A DNA stretch of 64,000 nt from NCBI RefSeq assembly GCF_012927275.1, contig NZ_JABBGG010000005.1:248001-312000 (forward strand). The letters are read 5' to 3'. The position numbers and the translations under genes were made by a program. Positions 18,310 to 27,911 of the stretch are shown in pieces. Numbering within the stretch: the stretch's first letter is position 1; every line of letters starts with the position of its first letter. The notes under the pieces are model-generated. The model saw only the letters and a list, made by a program, of their open reading frames with translations, did not search any database and was not told the origin of the DNA. The DNA comes from Massilia polaris (GTDB lineage: Bacteria; Pseudomonadota; Gammaproteobacteria; Burkholderiales; Burkholderiaceae_D).

Positions 18310-18681
18310 TGCTGCGGCCGGACGACTGGGAACGCATCGGCGCCGATCTCGATAACTTCGGCTGCGTCGTGCGACAACGACATTTGGGGGACATTTGGGA
18401 CATTTGGACATTTGGGGTCAGGTCTGACATTCCGACATTTGGGGTCAGGTCTGACATTCGGACACGGCCTCAACCGTATCCGCATGAGCTCGTGTCCGAA
18501 TGTCAGACCTGACCCCAAAGCGGACCCCAAAGCGGACCCCAAAGCGGTGATCTTCCCGGTCAGTTACCGCCCGGTCAACGGCACCCGCGGCATTTATCGC
18601 GTCAATCTGCGGCATGGCGTAAGCCGGCTGCGCTCCGGATTGCGCCACACCCTCGGCATGATCTTCCACGACGCCGAATAG
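18309..18681 (+). pseudogene. 2OG-Fe(II) oxygenase (AlkB-like, Ada-linked), middle replaced by repeats
   Basis: Two ends of one gene are recognisable. The N-terminus, starting at the ATG overlapping the ada stop, reads MLRPDDWERIGADLDNFGCV. The C-terminus at 18547-18681 reads VIFPVSYRPVNGTRG, IYRVNLRHGVSRLRSG and LRHTLGMIFHDAE, with the iron-binding His and 2OG-binding Arg typical of 2OG-Fe(II) oxygenases found after ada in related bacteria. The roughly 140 residues expected between them are missing, and about 175 bp of repeats stand in their place. The two ends are in different frames, so the product is lost. The intact-gene model is recalled from family knowledge, not aligned here. Confidence 0.75.
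18380..18546. repeat. REPIN-like repeat block inside the 2OG oxygenase relic
   Basis: ACATTTGG occurs at 18380, 18391, 18400 and 18408. A 25-bp unit starting ACATTTGGGGTCAGG occurs directly at 18408-18432 and 18435-18459. A perfect 28-bp inverted repeat has arms 18438-18465 and 18492-18519 around a 26-nt loop. A 12-bp unit GACCCCAAAGCG is repeated three times at 18511-18546. Two head-to-head palindromic units are the layout of REP doublets (REPINs) mobilised by RAYT transposases. No RAYT gene is in the window. Confidence 0.85.
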
Positions 18682-18690
18682 CCCGGTACA

Positions 18691-18723
18691 CTCCGGTAGT
18701 TGTATTTGAAACCACTACCGGAG
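18691..18723 (+). promoter_or_regulatory. Hairpin covering the amidohydrolase ribosome-binding site
   Basis: CTCCGGTAGT (18691-18700) and ACTACCGGAG (18714-18723) are perfect 10-bp complements with a 13-nt loop. The right arm contains GGAG, which with the next AG is the only Shine-Dalgarno-like sequence before the ATG at 18730. In RNA the hairpin would hide the ribosome-binding site. No U tract follows, so it is not a standard terminator. Confidence 0.6.
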
Positions 18724-18729
18724 AGTTCG

Positions 18730-20400
18730 ATGCGCCCGATCCATTTGTCCCGTTCCCTGTTCGTCCTTGCTTGCCTCGGCGCGTTTGCGCCGGCCCACGC
18801 CGACACTGTCATCGACAACGCCAACGGCTACACGCTCAACAGCAAGAATGAACTGGTGCGCTTCGCCTCGCTGGCGTTCGACGACAAGGGACGGATCATC
18901 GCGGTTGGGGGCGCAAACGAAGTCGCGGCAAAGGCGAAGAACGCGCGCCACATCGACGTGCAGGGCAAGACGGTGCTGCCAGGCCTGATCGACGCGCACG
19001 GCCACGTGTTCGGCCTCGGCGAGATGCTGACCCAGCTCGACCTCTCCACCTCCGCCAAGCTGGCCGACGCGGTCAAGGCAGCTGGCGACTACGCCCGCGC
19101 CAATCCTGGCCAGGCATGGCTGCGCGGGGGCGGATGGAACCAGGAGATATGGAAGCTCGGCCGCTTCCCGACCGCCGCCGAACTCGATGGCGCCGTCAAG
19201 GACCGCCCGATCTGGCTCGCGCGCGTCGACGGCCACGCCGGCTGGGGCAACTCACGCGTACTGCAACTGGCCGGCATCACCAAGGACACGCCCGACCCGG
19301 TCGGCGGCAAGATCGTGCGCGACGCGAACGGCAACCCGACCGGCGTGTTGATCGACTCCGCCCAGGACCTCGTCACCAGGGTCATGCCGAAGCAGACCGA
19401 GGCCGAAGCGCGCCGCGTGCTTGACCGCTCGCTCCAGCAGATCGCGAAGATGGGCCTGACCAGTGTGCACGACGCCGGCATCGACGCCGGCAACGACCGC
19501 CTGTATCGCGACTATGCCGACAACAAGAAGCTGACCACGCGCGTGTACGGCATGATCGGCGACGTCGGCAAGGACTTCGACGAGCTGTCGAAAAAGGGTC
19601 CGTTGAAAACCTACGCCAACGATGTGTACGCGCTGCGCGCGGTGAAGCTGTATTCCGACGGCGCGCTGGGCAGCCGCGGCGCCGCGCTGATCGAGCCGTA
19701 CAGCGACGAGCCGAAATCGCACGGCCTGCTGTTCCGCAAAAGCCCCGACATCTACGGCCTGATGGAAAAGGCGATGCGGAAGGGCTACCAGGTCAACGTG
19801 CACGCCATCGGCGACGCCGGCAACCGCCAGATCCTCGACGGCTACAAGAAGCTGGTCGGCGGCACCGCCACCGGCCCGCTGCGCCACCGCATGGAGCACG
19901 CGCAGGTCGTCACGATGGAGGACATCGCGCGCTTCAAGGAGATCGGCATCGTTCCGTCGATGCAGCCGACGCACGCCACCTCCGACATGAATATGGCCGA
20001 AGACCGCGTCGGGCCGAAGCGCATCAAGGGCGCGTACGCATGGCGCACCTTCCTCAAGCAGGGCTCGAAGATCGCCTGCGGCTCCGACTTCCCGGTCGAA
20101 TCGCCGAACCCGTTCTACGGCATCCACGCCGCCGTCACACGCCAGGACGCATCCGGCAAGCCGGCCGGCGGCTGGTACGCAAACGAAGCGATGACCCTGA
20201 AAGAAGCGTTCCGCTGCTTCACCCTTGACGCGGCCTATGCGGGGCAGCAGGAAAATTCCCTGGGCTCGCTGGAGACGGGAAAGTGGGCCGACTTCATCGT
20301 CATCGACCAGGACCTGTTCAAGATGCCGGCGAAAGACATCCACAAGACCGTCGTGCTTCAGACCTGGGTGGGAGGACAGCAGGTGTTCGGCGCAAAATAA
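18730..20400 (+). CDS. Exported amidohydrolase (YtcJ-like, amidohydrolase family 3)
   Basis: The 556-residue metal-dependent hydrolase has a signal peptide MRPIHLSRSLFVLACLGAFA ending PAHA. The metal site is visible as GLIDAHGHVFGLG near residue 83, NVHAIGDAGN and CGSDFPVE. YtcJ-like enzymes hydrolyse amides or related bonds; the substrate is unknown. It sits between the oxygenase relic and the hut operon but has its own leader, and the hut promoter follows its stop by 16 bp. An upstream start at 18700 would disrupt the signal peptide. Confidence 0.88.
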   Translation: MRPIHLSRSLFVLACLGAFAPAHADTVIDNANGYTLNSKNELVRFASLAFDDKGRIIAVGGANEVAAKAKNARHIDVQGKTVLPGLIDAHGHVFGLGEMLTQLDLSTSAKLADAVKAAGDYARANPGQAWLRGGGWNQEIWKLGRFPTAAELDGAVKDRPIWLARVDGHAGWGNSRVLQLAGITKDTPDPVGGKIVRDANGNPTGVLIDSAQDLVTRVMPKQTEAEARRVLDRSLQQIAKMGLTSVHDAGIDAGNDRLYRDYADNKKLTTRVYGMIGDVGKDFDELSKKGPLKTYANDVYALRAVKLYSDGALGSRGAALIEPYSDEPKSHGLLFRKSPDIYGLMEKAMRKGYQVNVHAIGDAGNRQILDGYKKLVGGTATGPLRHRMEHAQVVTMEDIARFKEIGIVPSMQPTHATSDMNMAEDRVGPKRIKGAYAWRTFLKQGSKIACGSDFPVESPNPFYGIHAAVTRQDASGKPAGGWYANEAMTLKEAFRCFTLDAAYAGQQENSLGSLETGKWADFIVIDQDLFKMPAKDIHKTVVLQTWVGGQQVFGAK

Positions 20401-20415
20401 ACGACGCAAAAAATA

Positions 20416-20444
20416 TTGACTGCGTTGTATATACAACTTAGACT
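20416..20444 (+). promoter_or_regulatory. hut promoter with HutC operator between -35 and -10
   Basis: TTGACT (20416-20421) and TAGACT (20439-20444) are spaced by 17 bp and resemble a sigma-70 promoter. The spacer contains GTTGTATATACAAC at 20424-20437, a perfect palindrome matching the TTGTATATACAA-type HutC site known from Pseudomonas and other proteobacteria. A repressor bound there would block RNA polymerase, with urocanate releasing it. hutU begins 61 bp downstream. Confidence 0.85.
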
Positions 20445-20461
20445 TTGAGGATGCATGATGG

Positions 20462-20485
20462 GGTGCGCTGGAAGCGCGCCTTTTT
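20462..20485 (+). terminator. Terminator-like hairpin in the hut leader
   Basis: GGTGCGCT (20462-20469) pairs with AGCGCGCC (20473-20480), eight pairs with one T-G, closed by a GGA loop and followed by TTTTT at 20481-20485. It lies downstream of the hut -10 and upstream of hutU. It could stop read-through from the amidohydrolase gene, but it must also be crossed by hut transcripts, so it may attenuate them. Confidence 0.6.
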
Positions 20486-20505
20486 AACTTTCAAGGAACA
20501 ACGCC

Positions 20506-22218
20506 ATGAGCCAAGATTCGAACCACCTGGACGACGATCCGCGTTACGACGGCAGCCGCGAGATCCGCGCGCCGCGCGGTACTGAACTCTCCTGCAAAAG
20601 CTGGCTCACCGAAGCCGCCTACCGCATGATCCAGAATAACCTCGACGCCGAGGTGGCCGAGAATCCGAAGCACCTGGTGGTCTACGGCGGCATCGGCCGC
20701 GCAGCCCGCAACTGGGCCTGCTACGACCAGATCCTCGCCTCGCTGCGCGAGCTCGAAGACGACCAGACCCTGCTGATCCAGTCGGGCAAACCGGTCGGCG
20801 TCTTCCAGACCCACGAGAACGCGCCGCGCGTGCTGATCGCGAACTCCAACCTGGTGCCGAAGTGGGCCAACTGGGAACACTTCAACGAACTCGATCGCAA
20901 AGGCCTGTTCATGTACGGCCAGATGACCGCGGGCAGCTGGATCTACATCGGCACCCAGGGCATCGTGCAGGGCACCTACGAGACCTTCGCCGAAGCCGGC
21001 CGCCAGCACTTCGGCGGCGACTGGGGCGGGCGCTGGATCCTGACGGCTGGCCTGGGCGGCATGGGCGGCGCGCAGCCGCTGGCCGCGACCTTCGCCGGCG
21101 CGGTCTCGCTGAACATCGAATGCCAGCAAAGCAGCATCGACTTCCGCCTGCGCACCCGCTACGTCGACAAGCAGGCGAAGGATATCGACGATGCCATCGC
21201 GCTGATCAAGCACCACACCGAAAAGCGCGAAGCTGTTTCGATCGCACTGCTCGGCAATGCGGCTGACGTCCTGCCCGAACTGGTCAGGCGCGCCAAGGCC
21301 GGCGGCATCCTGCCCGACCTGGTCACCGACCAGACCTCGGCGCATGACCTGATCAACGGCTACCTGCCGCGCGGCTGGACCGTGGAGCAGTGGAAGGCTG
21401 CGCAGAAAGACCCGTCGCAGCACGCGCGCCTGCAGGCCGAAGCTGCCGCGTCGTGCGCGGTGCACGTGCAGGCGATCCTCGACTTCCACGCGATGGGCAT
21501 CAAGGCCGTCGACTACGGCAACAACATCCGCCAGGTCGCGCTGGATGAAGGCGTCAAGGATGCATTCGCGTTCCCGGGCTTCGTGCCGGCTTACATCCGC
21601 CCGCAGTTCTGCGAAGGCCGCGGCCCGTTCCGCTGGGTTGCGCTGTCGGGCGATCCGGAAGACATCTACAAGACCGACGCCAAGATCAAGGAACTATTCC
21701 CGCACCACGCGCAGGTACACCGCTGGCTCGACATGGCGCGCGATCGCATCGCCTTCCAGGGCCTGCCGGCGCGTATCTGCTGGCTGGGACTGGGCGAGCG
21801 CCACATCGCCGGCCTCGCATTCAATGAGATGGTGCGCACCGGCGAACTGAAGGCGCCAATCGTCATCGGCCGCGACCACCTCGACACCGGCTCGGTCGCA
21901 AGCCCTAACCGCGAAACCGAAAGCATGCGCGACGGGACCGACGCGGTATCCGACTGGCCGCTGCTGAACGCGATGCTGAACACCGCCGGCGGCGCGACCT
22001 GGGTCTCGCTGCACCATGGCGGCGGCGTCGGCATGGGCTACTCGCAGCATTCGGGCGTGGTCATCGTTGCCGACGGTACCGACGCAGCTGCCAAGCGGCT
22101 TGCGCGCGTGCTGGTCAACGACAGCGGTTCCGGCGTGATGCGCCACGCCGACGCTGGCTATGAAACCGCCATCGACTGCGCCAAGCGCAACGGCCTGAAT
22201 CTTCCAATGATCAAATAG
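20506..22218 (+). CDS. hutU: Urocanate hydratase
   Basis: The 570-residue cytoplasmic enzyme converts urocanate to imidazolonepropionate, step two of histidine breakdown. It uses tightly bound NAD as an electrophile. Visible family blocks include [27 protein letters not shown] (the NAD-binding glycine-rich loop) and [16 protein letters not shown]. Length is typical. The start is preceded by CAAGGAACAACGCC. It is first in the hutU-H-G-F-D-I operon. Confidence 0.98.
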   Translation: MSQDSNHLDDDPRYDGSREIRAPRGTELSCKSWLTEAAYRMIQNNLDAEVAENPKHLVVYGGIGRAARNWACYDQILASLRELEDDQTLLIQSGKPVGVFQTHENAPRVLIANSNLVPKWANWEHFNELDRKGLFMYGQMTAGSWIYIGTQGIVQGTYETFAEAGRQHFGGDWGGRWILTAGLGGMGGAQPLAATFAGAVSLNIECQQSSIDFRLRTRYVDKQAKDIDDAIALIKHHTEKREAVSIALLGNAADVLPELVRRAKAGGILPDLVTDQTSAHDLINGYLPRGWTVEQWKAAQKDPSQHARLQAEAAASCAVHVQAILDFHAMGIKAVDYGNNIRQVALDEGVKDAFAFPGFVPAYIRPQFCEGRGPFRWVALSGDPEDIYKTDAKIKELFPHHAQVHRWLDMARDRIAFQGLPARICWLGLGERHIAGLAFNEMVRTGELKAPIVIGRDHLDTGSVASPNRETESMRDGTDAVSDWPLLNAMLNTAGGATWVSLHHGGGVGMGYSQHSGVVIVADGTDAAAKRLARVLVNDSGSGVMRHADAGYETAIDCAKRNGLNLPMIK

Positions 22219-22231
22219 GAACGACGAGACA

Positions 22232-23782
22232 ATGAACATGAATCCAAACACTGGCTGGACCCTGGAACCTGGCGCTATGACGCTCGCCGACCTGCGTTCC
22301 GTATGGGCGTCGCACACCAAACTGACCCTGGCCGCTGAAGCCTATCCGGTCATCCGCGCATCCGCGGCTGCGGTCGAAAAGATCGTGGCCAAGGGCGACG
22401 CCGCCTACGGCATCAACACCGGTTTCGGCCTGCTGGCCAAGACCCGCATCCCCGACGCCAAGCTCGGAGAACTGCAGCGCAACCTGATCCTGTCGCACTC
22501 GGTCGGCACCGGCGATCTGCTGTCGGATGCAGTGGTGCGCCTGATCGTGCTGATGAAGATCGGCAGCCTGGCGCGCGGCTTCTCCGGCGTGCGCCCGGTG
22601 ATCATCGACTCGCTGATCGCCATTTACAACGCAGGCATCACGCCGGCGATTCCGGCCAAAGGTTCGGTCGGGGCATCAGGCGACCTCGCACCGCTGGCGC
22701 ACATGACGCTGGCGATCATGGGCGTGGGCCAGGTACGCGTTGACGGCAAGCTGGTCGACGCGACCGACGCACTCAAGGCGGCCGGCATCGAGCCAGTCGT
22801 GCTGGCGGCGAAGGAAGGGCTGGCGCTGATCAACGGCACCCAGACCTCGACCGCGCTGGCGCTGCACGGACTGTTCATGGCCGAACGCCTGCTGGAAGCT
22901 GGCGTCGTGACCGGCGCGCTGTCGCTGGATGCTGCGAAGGGCAGCGATTCCCCGTTCGACGCGCGGGTGCATGAAGTGCGCGGCCAGCCGGGCCAGATCG
23001 CCACGGCGGCCATGTACCGTGAGCTGGTGTCGGGCAGCGCAATCCGCGCCTCGCACCTGCTCGGCGACGAGCGCGTGCAGGACCCGTACAGCCTGCGCTG
23101 CCAGCCGCAAGTCATGGGCGCTGTCATGGATATCGTCAAAAACGCCGCCCGCACCTTGCTGATCGAAGCGAACGCCGTCACCGACAACCCGCTGATCTTC
23201 CCGGAGACCGGCGAGATCATCTCGGGCGGTAACTTCCACGCCGAGCCGGTCGCTTTTGCCGCCGACACGCTGGCGCTGGCCATCGCCGAAATCGGCGCGC
23301 TGTCCGAGCGCCGCATCGCGCTGCTGATCGACGCCACGCTGTCAGGCCTGCCGCCATTCCTGGTGCGCGACCCCGGCGTCAACTCCGGCTTCATGATCGC
23401 CCACGTCACCGCTGCCGCGCTGGCGTCCGAGAACAAGTCGCTGGCGCATCCGGCCAGCGTCGACAGCCTGCCGACGTCGGCCAACCAGGAAGACCACGTC
23501 AGCATGGCGACCTTCGCTGCGCGCCGGCTCGACGATATGGCGCAGAATACGGCTGTCATCGTCGGCATCGAGCTGCTGGCGGCGGCGCAGGGCGTCGACT
23601 TCCATCGCCCGCTCACGTCGTCCGCGCACCTGGAACAGGTGCACGGCCAGCTGCGCCGGAAGGTGCCTTTCTTCGACACCGACCGCTTCTTCGCGCCGGA
23701 CATCGAAGCCGCCAAGCAGATGGTCATCAAGGGTGAACTGAGCGCGTCCTGCAAGGAGCTGTTCGCGTCGCTGTATAACTGA
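22232..23782 (+). CDS. hutH: Histidine ammonia-lyase
   Basis: The 516-residue enzyme removes ammonia from L-histidine to give urocanate, the first step of the pathway. The Ala-Ser-Gly triad that cyclises to the MIO electrophile is at 148-150 within [23 protein letters not shown] near residue 59 supplies a catalytic Tyr. Thirteen bases separate it from hutU, and AGGAACGACGAG lies before the start. The product is the natural inducer of HutC-controlled genes. Confidence 0.98.
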   Translation: MNMNPNTGWTLEPGAMTLADLRSVWASHTKLTLAAEAYPVIRASAAAVEKIVAKGDAAYGINTGFGLLAKTRIPDAKLGELQRNLILSHSVGTGDLLSDAVVRLIVLMKIGSLARGFSGVRPVIIDSLIAIYNAGITPAIPAKGSVGASGDLAPLAHMTLAIMGVGQVRVDGKLVDATDALKAAGIEPVVLAAKEGLALINGTQTSTALALHGLFMAERLLEAGVVTGALSLDAAKGSDSPFDARVHEVRGQPGQIATAAMYRELVSGSAIRASHLLGDERVQDPYSLRCQPQVMGAVMDIVKNAARTLLIEANAVTDNPLIFPETGEIISGGNFHAEPVAFAADTLALAIAEIGALSERRIALLIDATLSGLPPFLVRDPGVNSGFMIAHVTAAALASENKSLAHPASVDSLPTSANQEDHVSMATFAARRLDDMAQNTAVIVGIELLAAAQGVDFHRPLTSSAHLEQVHGQLRRKVPFFDTDRFFAPDIEAAKQMVIKGELSASCKELFASLYN

Positions 23783-23797
23783 TTCAGGAGTCACGGC

Positions 23798-24586
23798 ATG
23801 GATTTCCAGTTCAAGGCAGGCACGCTTCCGTTCCTGGTGTCGATGCCGCACGTCGGCACTGACATACCGGACGATATCGCGGCGCGCCTTTCACCCGAGG
23901 CGCTGGTGAAGCCCGATACCGACTGGCACCTGGTGCAGCTGTACGATTTTCTCGAGCAGATGGGCGCGTCGACGATCTCGGCGCGCTGGTCGCGCTATGT
24001 GATCGACCTGAATCGCCCGCCCGAAAACACCAACCTGTATCCGGGCATGGACACCACCGGCCTGTGCCCGATCGATACGTTCAGCAGTGCGCCCCTGTAC
24101 CAGCCTGGCCTGGCGCCGGATGAAGAAGAGGTGCGCGTGCGGCTCAAGCACTACTGGCGCCCATACCACGCGCAGATCCGCTCCGAACTTGACCGCCTGC
24201 TGTCCATCCACGGCAAGGTCGTGCTGTGGGACGCGCATTCGATCGCGTCAAGGGTGCCGCGCTTCTTCGAAGGGCGCCTGCCGGACCTGAACTTCGGCAC
24301 CGCCTGCGGCGCATCCTGCGCGCCGGGGCTGGAGCAGGCAGTGGTCGGCGTGGCGCAGGCGCAGGACCGCTTCTCGGTCGCCGTCAACGGCCGTTTCAAG
24401 GGCGGCTACATCACGCGCCACTTCGGCCAGCCGGACAACAACGTGCACGCGATCCAGCTCGAGATGGCGCAGTGCCTGTACATGGACGAGGCGCCGCCGT
24501 TCGGCTACCGGCCGGACCGGGCGTGCGACGTGCAGGGTGTGCTGCAGCAGATGATGGAAGCGGCGGTCATGTGGGTACGCGCATGA
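23798..24586 (+). CDS. hutG: N-formylglutamate deformylase
   Basis: The 262-residue FGase-family metalloenzyme hydrolyses N-formyl-L-glutamate to glutamate and formate, the last step of the five-step pathway. Family features include VSMPHVGTDIP near the N-terminus, VLWDAHSIASRVP and GGYITRHFGQP, which supply metal and substrate contacts. AGGAG precedes the ATG. Its stop overlaps the hutF start as ATGA. Presence together with hutF shows that this organism uses the formylglutamate route instead of formamide release. Confidence 0.95.
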   Translation: MDFQFKAGTLPFLVSMPHVGTDIPDDIAARLSPEALVKPDTDWHLVQLYDFLEQMGASTISARWSRYVIDLNRPPENTNLYPGMDTTGLCPIDTFSSAPLYQPGLAPDEEEVRVRLKHYWRPYHAQIRSELDRLLSIHGKVVLWDAHSIASRVPRFFEGRLPDLNFGTACGASCAPGLEQAVVGVAQAQDRFSVAVNGRFKGGYITRHFGQPDNNVHAIQLEMAQCLYMDEAPPFGYRPDRACDVQGVLQQMMEAAVMWVRA

Positions 24587-25950
24587 ACGCGTTATTCGCC
24601 CGCCACGCGCTGCTGCCGGAAGGCTGGCGGCGCGACGTCCACATCGAATGGAACATTGACGGCGACCTGCTTGCGGTGACGCCGGATACGGTCCAGCCTC
24701 CTGGCGTGCCTGCGGCCGGCCTGGTCATGCCCGGCATGGTCAACCTGCATTCGCACGCCTTCCAGCGCGCGCTAGGCGGGCTGACCGAAACCGCGGGCGA
24801 GGGTCCGGACAGCTTCTGGACCTGGCGCGACCTGATGTACCGGTTCGCGCGCAACATCACGCCGGAGCACATCGAAGCGATCGCCGCGCAGCTGTTCTCC
24901 GAATGCCTGCGCCACGGTTATACGTCGGTGTGCGAGTTCCACTACGTGCAGCGCGACCAGCAGGGGGCCATGTACGCACGGCCCGGCGAGACGGCGGAAC
25001 GCGTTGTCGCCGCGTCGAAAGCGGCCGGCATCGGCATCACGATGCTGCCCGTCCTGTACAGCTATTCCGGTTTTGGCGAGCAGCCGCTCAAGCCGGAGCA
25101 GAACCGCTTCCGCACCGATGCGGCCGACGTTTTGCGGATCATCGAATCGCTTGAGCCGCTGCGCGATGCGCAGACCGAGGTTGGCGTCGCGCCGCACTCG
25201 CTGCGCGCCGCGTCCGTTGGCCAGGTACGCGAAGTGCTGGCCAGCCTGCCCGGCAGCCGCCCGGTGCATATCCACATCGCGGAGCAGCAGGCCGAAGTAC
25301 AGCAAAGCCTGGCGCAGACGGGTGCGCGACCGGTGCGCTACCTGATGGACAATATCGACATCGACGCGCGCTGGTGCCTGGTGCACGCGACCCACCTCGA
25401 CGAAGGCGAGATCGGAGCGCTCGCCGCCAGCGGCGCCGTGGCCGGCTTGTGCCCGACGACGGAAGCGAACCTCGGCGACGGGCTGTTCCCGCTCGAGCCT
25501 TTCCTGAAGGCGGGCGGGCGCTTCGGCATCGGCAGCGACAGCCACATTTCGCAAAGCGCGGTCGAGGAACTGCGCTGGCTCGAATACGGCCAGCGCCTGC
25601 TGCACCAGCGCCGCAACGTGGCGGCATCAAGCACGCAGCGCAGGGTCGGCGACTTCTTGTGGCAGGGCGCACTTCAAGGTGGCGCGCTCGCGGCCGGGCG
25701 CAGGGTAGGATCGCTGTCAGCGGGACTGCGCGCCGACCTGCTGGTGCTCGACAGCGACCATCCGAACCTGGATGGCCTCGAACCGTCCGACGTTCTGGGC
25801 AGTTTTGTCTTCTGCGGCAACGACAACCTGGTGAAGGACGTGCTGGCCGGCGGCCGCTGGGTCGTGCGCGATGGCGCGCACATGGCGCAAGACGCGATTA
25901 GGCAACGCTACAAACGAGTGCTCACCGAACTGCGAAGGCTACGATCATGA
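24583..25950 (+). CDS. hutF: Formimidoylglutamate deiminase
   Basis: The 455-residue amidohydrolase deiminates N-formimino-L-glutamate to N-formylglutamate and ammonia. The metal-binding motif NLHSHAFQRALGG lies near residue 50; HIHIAEQQAEV and the FGIGSDSHIS Asp complete the site. It starts within the hutG stop (ATGA overlap), showing translational coupling, and its own stop overlaps hutD the same way. Confidence 0.95.
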   Translation: MNALFARHALLPEGWRRDVHIEWNIDGDLLAVTPDTVQPPGVPAAGLVMPGMVNLHSHAFQRALGGLTETAGEGPDSFWTWRDLMYRFARNITPEHIEAIAAQLFSECLRHGYTSVCEFHYVQRDQQGAMYARPGETAERVVAASKAAGIGITMLPVLYSYSGFGEQPLKPEQNRFRTDAADVLRIIESLEPLRDAQTEVGVAPHSLRAASVGQVREVLASLPGSRPVHIHIAEQQAEVQQSLAQTGARPVRYLMDNIDIDARWCLVHATHLDEGEIGALAASGAVAGLCPTTEANLGDGLFPLEPFLKAGGRFGIGSDSHISQSAVEELRWLEYGQRLLHQRRNVAASSTQRRVGDFLWQGALQGGALAAGRRVGSLSAGLRADLLVLDSDHPNLDGLEPSDVLGSFVFCGNDNLVKDVLAGGRWVVRDGAHMAQDAIRQRYKRVLTELRRLRS

Positions 25951-26531
25951 CAGTCCTGATTCCGTATGCAAGCCTGGCGCCGGCGCCGTGGAAGAACGGC
26001 GGCGGCAGTACGATTGAAATCGCCGTGGTCCCGCCCGGCGCCGCCTTCGATGAATTCGACTGGCGCATCAGCCTCGCGACCATCGCGCAGGACGGGCCGT
26101 TCTCGAAATTCCGTGGAATCGACCGCTCGTTGGCGCTGGTCGACGGTCCCGGCGTCAGCCTTGAGATCGACGGCGACTCGCGCTTTGTGCTCAGCGAGGA
26201 GGCGCCGATCGTGGAGTTCCCCGGCGAGGCTGACGTGACCGCGTCGATGCTGGGCGCGCCCACCACGGATTTCAATGTGATGACGCGGCGCTCGCGCTGC
26301 CATCACCGGCTCGGCCGCCGCAGCCTCGAGGGCATTTCCGAGTTCGCGCCGCGTGGCGACGTCACTATCCTGTTCCTGGCCGAGGGAGAAAGCCTGTCTG
26401 TCAGCAGCGATACCGAACGCATTGGCATGGTCCGCTTCGACGCCGTCGTCTTCGATACCGACACGGTATGGAAGCTCGAGACCGGCGAGGCCACCGTGCT
26501 GGTGGTCGATATCTTCCTCGATGGGGCGTAA
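25947..26531 (+). CDS. hutD: HutD/Ves family protein
   Basis: The 194-residue cupin-fold protein begins with the HutD block, including APWKNGGGSTIEIAV near residue 13 and FDWRISLATIAQDGPFS. HutD is conserved within hut operons of proteobacteria. In Pseudomonas it has been proposed to limit hut expression by sensing a pathway metabolite. It carries no DNA-binding domain. It overlaps hutF by four bases and directly abuts hutI. Confidence 0.92.
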   Translation: MTVLIPYASLAPAPWKNGGGSTIEIAVVPPGAAFDEFDWRISLATIAQDGPFSKFRGIDRSLALVDGPGVSLEIDGDSRFVLSEEAPIVEFPGEADVTASMLGAPTTDFNVMTRRSRCHHRLGRRSLEGISEFAPRGDVTILFLAEGESLSVSSDTERIGMVRFDAVVFDTDTVWKLETGEATVLVVDIFLDGA

Positions 26532-27770
26532 ATGGATTTGGACGTACTGATTACAAATGTCCACCTGACGACGATGGCCGATGGCTATGGCGAAATACGC
26601 GACGGCGCAATCGCGGTCAGGGACGGGCGTATCGCATGGCTCGGCAAGCGCGCTGACGCGCCGGCCGGCGCAAGCGTGGAGCATGACGGCGGCGGCTGCT
26701 GGCTGACGCCGGGCCTGATCGACTGCCATACGCATATCGTCCATGCCGGTAACCGCAGCGGCGAATTCGAAGCGCGCCTGAACGGCGCCACCTACGAAGA
26801 CATCGCGCGTGCGGGCGGCGGCATCATGTCCACGGTGCGCGCCACGCGCGCAGCATCGGAAGACGACCTGCTGCGCCAAAGCCTGCCGCGCGTCGCCAGC
26901 CTGCTGTCCGAGGGCGTCACCACCATCGAAATCAAGTCCGGCTATGGCCTGTCCACCGAATCCGAAGCGAAGATGCTGCGTGTGGCGCGCCGCGTGAGCG
27001 AGGCGCTGCCGGTGCGGGTGTCGACCACCTTCCTTGGCGCGCACGCGCTGCCGCCGGAGTTCGCCGGCCGGGCCGACGACTACATCGACGAGATTTGCGA
27101 AGTCATGCTGCCGGCGCTCGCGGCTGAAGGACTGGCCGACGCGGTCGACGCGTTCTGTGAGCGCATCGGTTTTTCGAATGCGCAGACCGAGCGCGTTTTC
27201 AACGCCGCGAAGAAGTTCAGGCTGCCGGTGAAACTGCATGCCGAACAGCTGTCGGACCAGAACGGCGCCGAGCTGGTGGCGCGCTTCGGCGGGCTGTCGG
27301 CCGACCACCTGGAGCACCTGACGCAAGCCGGCATTGACGCGATGGCCGCCGCTGGCACGGTCGCGGTGCTGCTGCCCGGCGCTTACTACTTCCTGCGCGA
27401 CACCACGCCGCCACCGGTGGCGGCGATGCGTGCGGCTGGCGTGCAGATGGCCGTGGCGACCGACTGCAATCCCGGCACCTCGCCGATGACGTCGATCCTG
27501 CTGGCGATGAACATGGCCTGCACCCTGTGGCGCCTGACGCCGCAGGAAGCGCTGGCCGGATGCACGATCAACGCGGCGCGCGCGCTGGGGCTGCAGGACG
27601 ACATCGGCACACTGGAAGTGGGCAAGTGCGCCGACTTCGCGTTATGGCAGATCGCGCGTCCGGCCGACCTGTCCTACGGGATCGGGTTCAACCCGTGCAG
27701 CGCGGTAGTAAAAGGAGGGCAGTTACGCCGGAGGACAATGTTTGACAACGCTCAACACGAAAAAATGTAG
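26532..27770 (+). CDS. hutI: Imidazolonepropionase
   Basis: The 412-residue amidohydrolase opens imidazolonepropionate to N-formiminoglutamate, step three. The metal site shows [12 protein letters not shown] near residue 64, [12 protein letters not shown] and [11 protein letters not shown]. The ATG immediately follows the hutD stop. It is the last gene of the operon; a terminator lies about 140 bp downstream. Confidence 0.97.
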   Translation: MDLDVLITNVHLTTMADGYGEIRDGAIAVRDGRIAWLGKRADAPAGASVEHDGGGCWLTPGLIDCHTHIVHAGNRSGEFEARLNGATYEDIARAGGGIMSTVRATRAASEDDLLRQSLPRVASLLSEGVTTIEIKSGYGLSTESEAKMLRVARRVSEALPVRVSTTFLGAHALPPEFAGRADDYIDEICEVMLPALAAEGLADAVDAFCERIGFSNAQTERVFNAAKKFRLPVKLHAEQLSDQNGAELVARFGGLSADHLEHLTQAGIDAMAAAGTVAVLLPGAYYFLRDTTPPPVAAMRAAGVQMAVATDCNPGTSPMTSILLAMNMACTLWRLTPQEALAGCTINAARALGLQDDIGTLEVGKCADFALWQIARPADLSYGIGFNPCSAVVKGGQLRRRTMFDNAQHEKM

Positions 27771-27911
27771 ATGCGTAAATCTTGGTCAACGGCTGTTTCC
27801 TGTGTTTATACACTGGTAAGCAATTGTAAGGAATCAGGAATCGAGACTCCTTCGCATCTATAGTGAAAGTGTTCGATTCAAGTCTCCCCTCCCCATCCTA
27901 ACAGTTGGGTT

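Noticed and set aside
18309-18512. 67-codon ORF starting at the ada stop, read as a small protein
   Set aside because: Its first 21 codons match the oxygenase N-terminus, but the rest is translated repeat sequence; it is better described as part of the pseudogene.
18380-18546. CRISPR array
   Set aside because: Repeats are adjacent or inverted, with no regular unique spacers and no cas genes.
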